A DNA stretch of 64,000 bases, taken from NCBI GenBank assembly GCA_002887195.1, contig PJAB01000001.1:1-64000 (forward strand), given 5' to 3'. The DNA is from Chrysochromulina parva (taxonomy: Eukaryota > Haptophyta > Prymnesiales > Chrysochromulinaceae). The position numbers and the translations under genes are program-made. Each line of letters starts with the position of its first letter. Position 1 is the stretch's first letter. The notes beneath the pieces are model-generated. The model was not told the DNA's origin. It ran no database searches and saw only the letters and a program-made list of their open reading frames with translations. Of this stretch, positions 39,255-48,222 are shown in pieces.

Positions 39255-42101
39255 ATGAAAGTTCGCAAGCCCCGAGGTCACCCCGGAGACGCAATGACCT
39301 CGGAGCCCCCTATTGCGTCTCCGCTCAAGCGTGGCGCTGCGGCCTTCGACGGCGCGCCGCGCGGGAAGCGCCTGCAGGGCGAGCTCCAAGGCGACGCGAC
39401 GCAGCCTCAGCGCACTCTCGGCGCGCCGCGAGCACATGCACGCCTCGGCCGCTACGAGACGGCGGGAGGAGTGTTGGTCGACTGCAACTCGTCAGGAGTG
39501 GAGGACCCGAACGCCGCGCTCGAGGCCCTCATCGATAAGCTCGAATCGCACCGTGGCTGCCTCTTTGAGTCTTCGTACGACTTTCCCGGTCGTTACGCGC
39601 GCTGGACGATGGGCTTCAGCGACCCGCCGCTCGTGCTTGAGGCACGCGGACCAGCCTTTGATGTTACCGCGCTCAACGAGCGCGGGCGCGTGCTGCTGCC
39701 GGCGATCGTGGCCACGCTGCGCGCGAGTCCTGCGCTTGACACGCTCGTCGAGCAGGAGGGGCTGCTGCGCGGCACCGTCAAGCCGGCCGAGGCGGGCTTC
39801 ACCGAGGAGGAGCGGTCGCGCCAGCACTCGATCTTCTCGATCGTGCGCGCGCTGCAGGCGCTCTTCGCCTTCGAGGACGAGCCGCAGCTCGGGCTGTACG
39901 GCGCATTCGGGTACGACCTCACCTTCCAGTTCGAGTCGGTCAAGCTGCACCAGAAGCGCGATGCCTCCCAGCGCGACCTTGTCCTCTTCCTGCCTGACGA
40001 GATTCTCGTGATCGACATCCTCTCGAACGCCGCATGGCAGCTGCGCTATGAGTTCTCCGTCGGCGGCCGCTCGGCCTGGGTGAGCTCCACGGCAGGGCTT
40101 GCGCGCGGCGGGGAGAGCGTGCCGTACGTGCCCACTCCCGAGGCGCAGATCGTCAAGCGGCGCGATCACGTGCCGGGCGCGTTCGCCACCAAGGTGCTCC
40201 GGGCCAAGGAGGAGTTCAAGGTCGGCAACCTCTTCGAGAGCGTCCTCTCGCAGACCTTCTTCGAGCCGTGCCCGCACGGGCCCTCGGCCGTCTTCCGCCG
40301 GCTGCGCAAGCGGAACCCGTCGCCGTACGGCTTCCTGATCAACCTGGGGAACTCTGAGTATCTCGTGGGGGCCTCGCCTGAGATGTTCGTGCGTGTCGAG
40401 AAGAACGACAAGGGGTGGCGTTGCGAAACGTGCCCGATCTCGGGCACGATCAAGCGCGGTGCGAACGCGATGGAGGATGCGGAGAACATCAAGAAGATCC
40501 TGTCCGATGCCAAAGAGGAGAGCGAGCTGACCATGTGCACGGACGTCGACCGGAACGACAAGAGTCGCATCTGCCGTGCGGGCTCGGTGCAGGTCATCGG
40601 ACGACGCCAAATCGAGATGTACTCGCGCCTCATCCACACCGTCGACCATGTCGAGGGCTACCTACGCGAGGGCTTCGACGCGATGGACGCCTTCCTTGTG
40701 CACACGTGGGCTGTCACCGTGACAGGCGCACCCAAGACGTGAGTGCTTGCTGACGGCCGTTGATTTGAGTGCCTCCGTTTGTGCACCACTGTTTGAGTGC
40801 ATGCTGATGGTCACTGATGACCACCCAAGACATGGGCCGCCGTCCGAGTCGTCGAAGAGAGGACTCCCTGACTGCCTCTGAGTGCATGCTGATGGGGACT
40901 GATGGCTACCCTCATCAGAGAGGACTCCCTGACTGCCTCTGAGTGCGTGCTGATGGGGACTGATGGCTACCCTCATCAGAGAGGACTCCCTGACTGCCTC
41001 TGAGTGCATGCTGATGGGCACTGATGGCTACCCTCATCAGGTGGGCGATCCAATTCCTGTCCGATCTCCCTCCGAGCCACTATGCTGATTGCATGCTGAT
41101 TGCCTCCCTCATCAGGTGGGCGATCCAATTCCTGGAGGAGATGGAGGAGAGCCCTCGATGCTGGTACGGCGGCGCCGTGGGGATGCTCGGATTCGATGGG
41201 CACCTGAACACGGGCCTCACTTTGCGCACCGTGCGCATCGCGAACGGCGTGGCCGAGGTACGCGAAGCCGCCCCCTGCGCCGTCACCTGTGGGGAAATGG
41301 CGCCATGATGAGCACATGCATGCTGGTGTACCGCAGGTACGCGCCGGTGCGACGCTCCTCTTCGACTCGGAGCCCGAGCTCGAGGAGCGTGAGACGGAGC
41401 TCAAGGCCTCTGCGATGCGCGATGCCGTGCTGCGGGATGATTCGGAGAGTGCGGCCGGTGCGCCCTCCACTCTGCCGGGCCCCGCAGCGCCGCCGCGGGC
41501 GCCCAACGCGGCGCGCATCTTGCTCGTCGACCACCAGGACTCGTTCGTTCACACTCTCGCCAACTACATGCGCCAGACGGGCGCGCTCGTCACGACGCTC
41601 CGTAACGGCTTCGCGCCGTCGGTCCTCGACACGCTGCAGCCAACTCTGGTCGTCCTCTCGCCCGGGCCAGGCAATCCGCGCGACTTCGGGCTCTCCGTGA
41701 GCATCGATCTCGCACTCGCACGCAAGCTCCCCATCTTTGGGGTGTGCCTCGGCCTGCAGGGGATCGTGGAACATTATGGAGGCGAGCTCGGAGTGTTGCC
41801 CCACCCACAGCACGGCAAGCCCGCACAGGTGACCATCCAAGAGCCGTGTGGGCCCCTGCTCGAGGGGTTGCCGACCTCCTTCCAGGTTGGCCGTTACCAC
41901 TCGCTACACTCGAAGCCAGCCAAACAGCCGGCCTGTCTGCGCACGACCGCCATCACCACTGACGGTTGCGTGATGGCCATCCAGCACACGTCGCTCCCCA
42001 TCGCGGCCGTGCAGTTCCACCCGGAGTCGATCCTCACGCCGCACTCGCTCGGCATGCAGATGATCTCCAACGCTCTCAACAACCTCAAGTGGACCGAATG
42101 A
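39255..42101 (+). CDS. trpEG: Fused anthranilate synthase (TrpE-TrpG)
   Basis: The first committed step of tryptophan synthesis: chorismate plus glutamine to anthranilate, probably in the plastid. CDS join(39255..40738,41116..41257,41337..42101), 2391 nt, 796 aa; a second ATG at 39294 is possible. The N-terminal TrpE part has [35 protein letters not shown] and VTGAPKTWAIQF. The C-terminal TrpG glutaminase has [24 protein letters not shown] (nucleophile Cys), GRYHSLHS and VQFHPES. The join between domains ([16 protein letters not shown], then ETELKASAM) matches the rhizobial/azospirillum type of fused enzyme as I recall it. Intron 1 (377 nt) carries a minisatellite; intron 2 is 79 nt. Confidence 0.92.
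40858..41040 (+). repeat. 61-bp minisatellite, three copies, in anthranilate synthase intron 1
   Basis: Three nearly identical 61-bp units occupy 40858-40918, 40919-40979 and 40980-41040. Each starts AGAGGACTCCCTGACTGCCT and ends GGCTACCCTCATCAG. Each unit end resembles the true intron acceptor CCCTCATCAG at 41115. Partial, diverged copies lie before and after. Confidence 0.9.
41041..41134 (+). other. Duplicated acceptor and exon start
   Basis: CCCTCATCAG|GTGGGCGATCCAATTCCTG occurs twice, with the AG ending at 41040 and at 41115. The copies are 75 bp apart, and the segment between them is open in frame with the downstream exon. The second copy gives the conserved protein ([14 protein letters not shown]); use of the first would insert 25 residues. 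Confidence 0.75.
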
Positions 42102-42380
42102 CAAGGGTCGGTCACAGAGCCGCGGCGAGCCGGAGTGGCGGACATTCCTTCAAGGAGATGCAAACAACGAGCAGCGAGCACACCTTCTGAAACACGGAGG
42201 CACTCGTACAGTTTTACGCTTGGTTGGAGGGCGGGCGAGACGACGTGATCCAGATGTGACGTGAGCAATTGGACGTGAGACGACGTGCAATTACACAGCA
42301 AGGATTTATGAAGTCCTCACGACAAAAGCAGCTGTGTCGCGCTTCCATATTTTCCAAAAGTTGACTCCCCTTTAGCATGA

Positions 42381-43142
42381 CTATGCTGGGGCTACCGCCC
42401 CTACTTGCAACCCGGGACTGACAGCTTTGCCCATGCCCGAGGCGCCCGAGAGTACCTTGCTCATCGCGAGCTTGGCGCCCTTGATGGCAGCGCCGGCTGC
42501 GCCTTTGAGCTTCGCCACAGCGGCTTGGGTCGTGGCAAACACCACCAAGTCCGCCGACGTGCGCTCGGCCTTGTATTCCGACCAGGCCCCGTTGTACACC
42601 CAACGGACAGTAGGAAAACCACGTATGCCAAGCTTCTGCGCGAGACCAGGATTGTCGTCGCTGTTGACTGCTGCGGTCTTGATGCCCAGACGCTTGAGGA
42701 TCGATGCCGCCTTTTTGAATTCCGGCACCATTTTGATGCAGTGACCACACCACGGCGCGTAGAACGTGACCAGTGTCCCGCCAGACTTGTCCTGTGCAAG
42801 TTCTTCTAGCTTTGCTGCATCGGCTACGATGACATCCGAGTCGCCGTACTCGCTCGGTTTGTCGGCTGCTGTGAGCTGTCGCGTAACGGCCTGCATACCA
42901 ACCGCCGAAAACGCGGCTGCTGCCCTCTCGCAGGCCTCCTTCGGCCCCTGGATCACCACCGATTTACCAGCTGCAGCAACCCGCTCGAGCAAGGGGTTTG
43001 CCTGCTCCGCGGTTACGCCCATGCTCTGAAACACCTTGAGCGCTTCGTTCGAGGAGACACCGTCCGTAGCATGCAGCTCAACGACGTGCTGCGCGCGTGT
43101 GAGTGCAGCCACCACAGAGACAAAAAATGTGAGCGCCCTCAT
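42381..43142 (-). CDS. Secreted/ER thioredoxin-domain protein (PDI-like)
   Basis: A 253-aa protein from ATG 43142; the upstream part of the open frame is not needed. The signal peptide is MRALTFFVSVVAALTRA. Residues about 20-90 (VVELHATDGVSSNEALKVFQ ... LLERVAAAGKSVV) resemble the ribosomal L7/L12 C-terminal fold. A thioredoxin domain follows with the redox site YAPWCGHCIKM at about 131-135 and the cis-Pro motif GFPTVRW. The tail is Ala/Lys-rich. No KDEL-like retention signal is seen at the end (VGAVAPA). It may act in the ER, or in the plastid if the signal peptide leads into a transit peptide. Confidence 0.8.
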   Translation of the reverse strand: MRALTFFVSVVAALTRAQHVVELHATDGVSSNEALKVFQSMGVTAEQANPLLERVAAAGKSVVIQGPKEACERAAAAFSAVGMQAVTRQLTAADKPSEYGDSDVIVADAAKLEELAQDKSGGTLVTFYAPWCGHCIKMVPEFKKAASILKRLGIKTAAVNSDDNPGLAQKLGIRGFPTVRWVYNGAWSEYKAERTSADLVVFATTQAAVAKLKGAAGAAIKGAKLAMSKVLSGASGMGKAVSPGLQVGAVAPA

Positions 43143-43300
43143 CGTCGTCGGCGGAGGTGTTGGCTGTCGACGAGGTTGCCTGTGGTGATTTCTTTTCTTC
43201 CAAAAGAAATGTCCTCGCAATCACGTTTCTAACATGAAGTCTCCTCTGTCCTCTGATGCGGTCTTGCAGGTCCGACGATGGAAAATTTCCCACCTGTACT

Positions 43301-43310
43301 GTACCGGGTA
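43301..43310. promoter_or_regulatory. GTACCGGGTA, near-match to the upstream palindrome
   Basis: Lies in the 290-bp divergent interval between the thioredoxin-domain gene (ATG 43142) and the coiled-coil gene (ATG 43433), preceded by TGTACT. Confidence 0.35.
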
Positions 43311-43432
43311 AGGGCGTTTCGCGTCTGCATCCTTTCAGAAAACTTTTTCGTGCGGTTCTCCATTTGCTTGTGAGTTGTGGCAGCACCACAGCCGGCGAAA
43401 GTGGGGGCCCGCGGTGTGGGCGACCACCCTCC

Positions 43433-46123
43433 ATGTCGGATTCGGGATCAAGATATGACTCCGAGGAGGAGGGGGAGGAGTTAGGGGAGGAGTTCGACGA
43501 AGAATTCGCGCCGGATGCGGGTGGTGAAGCTGATCCAGAGGCTGAAGATGAGTACAGTTTTGTGGAGGAGGACGGACAGGTGAAGGCACGGTCTCCCTCC
43601 TCATCTGCAAGCTGGCAACGACGAGCAGGCGAGAGGGTTCGTGGAGTCGAGGATGAGGCAGACGATGACGAGGAAGAATCATTCGTGCAGAACGAGGAAT
43701 CTTTCGAGCAGCACGAGGATGACCACCAATTCGAGGAGAAAACAGCATCCTCGCTCACGTCCGACACGCCCTTTGTTCCCACACCCGGCGGCGTCTTTGC
43801 CATGCTAGCGAGCGTTTCGGACGCCGCCGGCGACCTTCCCCCGCTTTTTTTCCGGTCGTGTGCGCCTGCAGCTGCAGGCGTGTTGACTTCTCCGCAGGAA
43901 GTATCGAACGCGAGACGACGTTTGATGAGAATCTCGGAAGAGCCCAGTTCTCCTCCTGCAGAGTCAAGTTCTCCTCCCGCAGGAGACCTGGAAGCGGCAC
44001 TTGAAGCCGACCAGGTTTCGGGGGAGGCCCCGGCTGATCTAGCAGGAGTTACAGTGCGTGCGTTTGATGCAGATGGCGACGGAAAGCTTTCGTTCGGAGA
44101 CATGGGAGCTATGCTCGATCAAGCGCTGGGCGGGGCGTTGGGTGGCGTGGCCGCGTTGATGGCATCTCTGCCGAACATGGCCGCGCCTGCGCCTGTGCCC
44201 AAACCTGCGCCAGCCCCCAAGCCTGTGCCAGCCCCCGAGCCTACGCCAGCGCCCGAACCTACGCCGGCGCCCGAGCCTACTGGATTTGAGGATCGCTTGG
44301 GGTTGCATTGGACACGGCTGGACCAGAAGCCCTTCGGTCGACGGCTCGAGAATGCAAAGCTTTCCGCTGCCATCGCGGAAGGCAAGAGGACATTTACTCG
44401 AGAAGAGTTTGAAGGCTTGAAACTGGGTCGTGACCTGCACGATGATACCTTCTACATCGTCGCGAAAGGGGTCTACTATGAGCCGACGCCTCAGGAAGGC
44501 TCGATCCTCTGTCCGCTGTGCAAGCGCGTCTGGCTGACCGTCACGCTAGACGGATGGATTACGACCGAATTTGTGGGGAGCTTCGTCGGAACGGGCAAAT
44601 CCTACAGGCTAGCCCAGGGAAGCCGGGACGACCACGTGTGTGCCGGACACTGCAACGTGGGCAGAATGAAGCTCGCGACAAGGGATCTGGCCTCACCTAT
44701 CGAACTGCTGCGCGAGAGAGTGGATGCGATGCTTCGAGGCGGGACTTTGCAGCCCAGAAAGGAGGTGGAGGTGGCGGCCAAAACAGTACAAGACGTCTCG
44801 CCGACTCGACGTCACAGTCGAGATGTCTTGAACTTTACGGCCGAGTCGGCGAAAGTGAAAGGGCCTGCACATCGCCGCAAGAGCAGCAAGAGCAGCAAGA
44901 CGCTGCCGACCTCAGCCCGTGGGAACTTAGCCCGGCCATGGCTTTCGTTGGAATCCTCGACGACGTCGTCGGAGGCATCGCCGGGCGCACTGATTCGAGA
45001 AACAACTACGGAGGCCCTCGTTCGTCGATTCGAGGTCGAGCGAGCAAGACGCGAGCTGGGCGAAGAGGAGCGCCAGTTGCGCAGGGAGCGCCAAGAGTAC
45101 CTCAAGCACGAGGCGGAGCAGTACAAGCAGCACTGCGTTACCGTGGTCGCTGCCGAGCGGGATCAAAAGACACGCATTGATGCTGCTAGGAAGAGTATCA
45201 TCGAGGCGCGCACAGCGCGAGGGAAAGAGACCCAGCTGCAAAGCCATGCTATCAGCGAGGAGCTCGAACAGCGGCGCCTCTCCTACGACATCCACCAGCG
45301 ACGACGCGTGCAAGAGACGAAAAGCATGCAGGAGCGTGCCATCCAGAATGTCTTCGAGGTTGCTCGCGCGGGCGGGATACGTGCCCTTGAGGCAGGGCGT
45401 GTAGCAAAGCAGGAACAGCTGGTGAACGAGGTCGCTGTCGACCACGCGCGCCAGGCCAGACTCGAGGAGAAGCGCGAGCGAGCGCGCACGGCGCGCGAAG
45501 CGATGCCCGACAGGCTCGCTTCCTCCGCCGCTCTGTGGGCGCAGGATCGGGTGGTGGCGGGGCAGGTGCTGCGCGCCATCGCATCTGAGGGCAAGTTGCA
45601 GCGAGAGGCGGAGATCCAAGCTCGTCGCGAAGGCGCGCTTGTGTTCCGCGACGAAGTGCGGTCGTGGAGGGACAGCAGCCGAATCGTCCGTGCGCAGATC
45701 GAGGAGGGCCGGAAGCAGCTCGCGCAGACGACGCGCGAGCAGCGCGTCGTCCACGAGGAGGTGTGCCATCAGATCGTGCAGCAGGCGATGCTCGCGCGCA
45801 AGGTGTCGCACGACAGCGTCTGCCTCGCTCGGCAGGCAGATGAGGAGCTCGTGGTGGAGTACCAAGAGTTCCAGCACGCGATTGAAGCGGAGGCTCAAAG
45901 CTACACCGACAAGCGGGCAGCGGCCGCCAAACGGGCAACGGCAGCACGAAAGCGTGACCGGCGGCAGGAGCGTGGCCGCATGCGTGGCCTGTTGCTTCAG
46001 ATTGCGGGCCGGCCGCCGCGTGTCGACTCCGTGCCGCACGCTCCGCTGAGCCTGACGCACCCTCCCCGACCGTGGCCCTTCAGCCCGCCGTCGCGCGAGG
46101 ATAGGCTAGCCATTAGGATATGA
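43433..46123 (+). CDS. Large coiled-coil protein with one EF-hand
   Basis: The frame is open from ATG 43256, but ATG 43433 (MSDSGSRYDSEEEGEELGEE) is a better start, giving 896 aa. The order is: a very acidic N-terminus of about 120 residues; a single EF-hand loop, DADGDGKLSFGD, at about residue 210; a Pro/Ala repeat with (P-A-P-x-P) units at about 250-285; a globular part with paired cysteines (ILCPLCKRVWLTV ... DDHVCAGHCN) that may bind zinc; and a long charged coiled coil over the last 400 residues (RRELGEEERQLRRERQEYLK). It is probably cytoskeletal. The family is not recognised. Confidence 0.65.
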   Translation: MSDSGSRYDSEEEGEELGEEFDEEFAPDAGGEADPEAEDEYSFVEEDGQVKARSPSSSASWQRRAGERVRGVEDEADDDEEESFVQNEESFEQHEDDHQFEEKTASSLTSDTPFVPTPGGVFAMLASVSDAAGDLPPLFFRSCAPAAAGVLTSPQEVSNARRRLMRISEEPSSPPAESSSPPAGDLEAALEADQVSGEAPADLAGVTVRAFDADGDGKLSFGDMGAMLDQALGGALGGVAALMASLPNMAAPAPVPKPAPAPKPVPAPEPTPAPEPTPAPEPTGFEDRLGLHWTRLDQKPFGRRLENAKLSAAIAEGKRTFTREEFEGLKLGRDLHDDTFYIVAKGVYYEPTPQEGSILCPLCKRVWLTVTLDGWITTEFVGSFVGTGKSYRLAQGSRDDHVCAGHCNVGRMKLATRDLASPIELLRERVDAMLRGGTLQPRKEVEVAAKTVQDVSPTRRHSRDVLNFTAESAKVKGPAHRRKSSKSSKTLPTSARGNLARPWLSLESSTTSSEASPGALIRETTTEALVRRFEVERARRELGEEERQLRRERQEYLKHEAEQYKQHCVTVVAAERDQKTRIDAARKSIIEARTARGKETQLQSHAISEELEQRRLSYDIHQRRRVQETKSMQERAIQNVFEVARAGGIRALEAGRVAKQEQLVNEVAVDHARQARLEEKRERARTAREAMPDRLASSAALWAQDRVVAGQVLRAIASEGKLQREAEIQARREGALVFRDEVRSWRDSSRIVRAQIEEGRKQLAQTTREQRVVHEEVCHQIVQQAMLARKVSHDSVCLARQADEELVVEYQEFQHAIEAEAQSYTDKRAAAAKRATAARKRDRRQERGRMRGLLLQIAGRPPRVDSVPHAPLSLTHPPRPWPFSPPSREDRLAIRI

Positions 46124-46621
46124 AGAGTAGCCAACATAACATTTACGTTTACTTAAACGTTAGGTTGACTTAATGTACGCCGCGCAAACCCGCGCTACCG
46201 CGATCCGCGACACGTGGTCGGAGGCGTCGATTTTGCGCTCTATGCTTGGAACGCGCGGCCGGCCATGGGCCATGCCTGGCGGGTGTACGATGGAGATCCC
46301 GACCGTGGTACCGCGTAGGTCTATGGATTTTCGGGCAACACGAGACGGACACCCGAATCATTTCCGATTTCGAACCATGACCACGAGCTGGGAGCTGCGT
46401 GCGCTGGCCATGGGGTACCCTACGTGTGCACCCTACGTGCCTCAGTGGGGATCTCGACCTGTAGTAGTTGTCTTGGTAGTTATACTGGTCAACTACACGG
46501 TGTGTCTGTGTCTCACAATAACTCACTAACTCTCAGGATTGGGGTATTATTCAGCCAAACTTTGCATTCACAGCCAATGTTTATAATCACACACCACGCG
46601 CCGCGGTTTGTTGTCAACGCT
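46124..46621. other. Intergenic; short inverted repeat
   Basis: No supported gene. A perfect inverted repeat ACGTTTA-CT-TAAACGT lies at 46145-46160, just after the preceding gene. A CCCTACGTG direct repeat lies at about 46418-46441. Confidence 0.5.
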
Positions 46622-47881
46622 ATGCCGAAGACCGTTGATGGTCGCGCAACCAAGTCGGCAATAGTGGTCGCTGGGTCGTCAAAATTGTTACGTCTGGTGC
46701 GGAGCGAAGCGGGCGGTACAACGTGGGCATTCGTGGAGCCGTCGAAGGTGGAAGGGAAGGCGGCGGCACCGAGCACCGCTGCCATCTCGAGTACCGCGGT
46801 GGCGAGCAAAGCTGCCAGCTCAAGCAACGCTGCCACCTCGGGCGCGTCATCCTCGTCGACGTCACACTTGGCGTCCTCCTCGTCTTCCACCGCCTCTCCT
46901 TCCAGTGCGATGCGATTCGAGCATGACGCCCCGTACGGCCAGTGTGTGGGCACGCTGCGTTGGAGCGAGCAGGACCGATTTCCAGTGCTTGCGCCGTGGC
47001 CACGGGGCGAGGTGGCGGGGACACTCACGAATTGGCGCGACTACCTGGAGATGCGCCTGCCGCCCGACGCGACGGGTACCATCCGCGTCGAGCCTCCCAT
47101 GCTCGATGGGCTCTCGTATCCGCTGACGCTCGTTTACGCGCTCCAGCGGCTGCGGATGCAGCCGCCATCCCCCGGGCCGCTCACGCTGCTGGTTGTGGGC
47201 GCCTCGTCCAAGGCGGAGGAGAGGCTGATGCGTGAGTCCACGTACTGGTACGAGCTCACCCACTTCTTCCCAGGCACGCAGATCGAGCTCGTCTTCTGCG
47301 GCCCCGAGATCAGCCACGCGTCGCATGGACGCTCGACGCGCCATGCTGGGCGCCATGGTGCGCTGAGCTCACGCTGCTACCACGGCACGCTGGGCGAGCT
47401 GCTGCGCACGGAGCCGCATCACACGGCCGAGGACACGATCGTCGTGGGCTTCAACACGGGCATGGGTAACACGAGCGCGGGCATGGCCAAGGGGGGCTTC
47501 ATGCTCATGCAATCGTGGCTCCCCGATCTCGTCGACCTTCTGCGCGTGGGTTTCGTAGCGATCTTCACGTGCGCCAACGACTACTCAGATCTGCGCGGCG
47601 AGCTCGCGATCTTCGCGCAGATCCTGCGCGCGGAGCTCGTCCTGCCGCCGCAGCGCTCGCCCTTCAAGGCCGCGACCGTCGTGCGCGAGTCCGACGCGGA
47701 GAAGTGTGAATGGTCATGCTCCTCCTGCTACCTGTACGCCGTGTGCGGCCGCGTCGACGGTGCGCCGCCGCTGCCCGCGAGCAGCATGCCCGGGGCGGAG
47801 GGCATGGCCGAGCTTGTTGCCAAGGTCAAGAAGGCGGCCAAAGCCCTTGCGCGCACGCAGACGGTGTCGAGCGTGCCGTGA
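46622..47881 (+). CDS. MSS51 C-terminal-domain-like protein
   Basis: From ATG 46622 (MPKTVDGRATKSAIVVAGSS) the protein is 419 aa; the frame is open further upstream without support. After a Ser/Ala low-complexity segment (about residues 45-95), the body matches the C-terminal domain found in MSS51 and MYND-type zinc-finger proteins: LTLLVVGASSKAEERL, YWYELTHFFPGTQIELVFCG, DTIVVGFNTGMGN, GGFMLMQSWLPDL and FTCANDYSDLRGE. The MYND finger itself is absent from this model, so it may be a stand-alone C-domain protein. Its biochemical role is unknown. Confidence 0.75.
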   Translation: MPKTVDGRATKSAIVVAGSSKLLRLVRSEAGGTTWAFVEPSKVEGKAAAPSTAAISSTAVASKAASSSNAATSGASSSSTSHLASSSSSTASPSSAMRFEHDAPYGQCVGTLRWSEQDRFPVLAPWPRGEVAGTLTNWRDYLEMRLPPDATGTIRVEPPMLDGLSYPLTLVYALQRLRMQPPSPGPLTLLVVGASSKAEERLMRESTYWYELTHFFPGTQIELVFCGPEISHASHGRSTRHAGRHGALSSRCYHGTLGELLRTEPHHTAEDTIVVGFNTGMGNTSAGMAKGGFMLMQSWLPDLVDLLRVGFVAIFTCANDYSDLRGELAIFAQILRAELVLPPQRSPFKAATVVRESDAEKCEWSCSSCYLYAVCGRVDGAPPLPASSMPGAEGMAELVAKVKKAAKALARTQTVSSVP

Positions 47882-48222
47882 CGCGTGAGCCTGCCGACGG
47901 AGTGCCGTGACGCGTGTGACGTGAGAGCCGTGGCGCGGCGAGACCCAGATCGAGAGCACTCCCTTCGACGAGGATTTGACCCGCACTCGGGCGACTCAGA
48001 GCGCACATGGGCTCAGGCGGCGTAGCATCGGGAAGCGTAAAGCGGGCGGTGCGGTTTTTATGATCCTTCGAAGAGTCGATCCAGGGCTCTCCGAATATTA
48101 ACCCTCGCGCTTATAAAGAACACTTCAACACAGACTTGCACCTGCCTTCCAAATTTGACGCCGGGTCCACACGCGATTCAGCCGGTTTCGTTTAACGTTC
48201 AGCCGGTAATCCGGGTCCCGGT
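47882..48222. other. Convergent intergenic region
   Basis: Nothing coding is seen. An AT-richer stretch lies at about 48050-48130. Confidence 0.5.

Noticed and set aside
39492..40649. 385-codon antisense frame in the anthranilate synthase gene
   Set aside because: Antisense of a conserved enzyme exon, no domain recognised.
41041..41115. A 25-residue insertion as the main form of the TrpE domain
   Set aside because: The family sequence runs VTGAPK-x-WA-x-(Q/R)F directly into E-x-x-x-SPR, which needs the 41115 acceptor.
44927..46060. 377-codon antisense frame in the coiled-coil gene
   Set aside because: Leu/Arg/His-rich mirror of a charged coiled coil.
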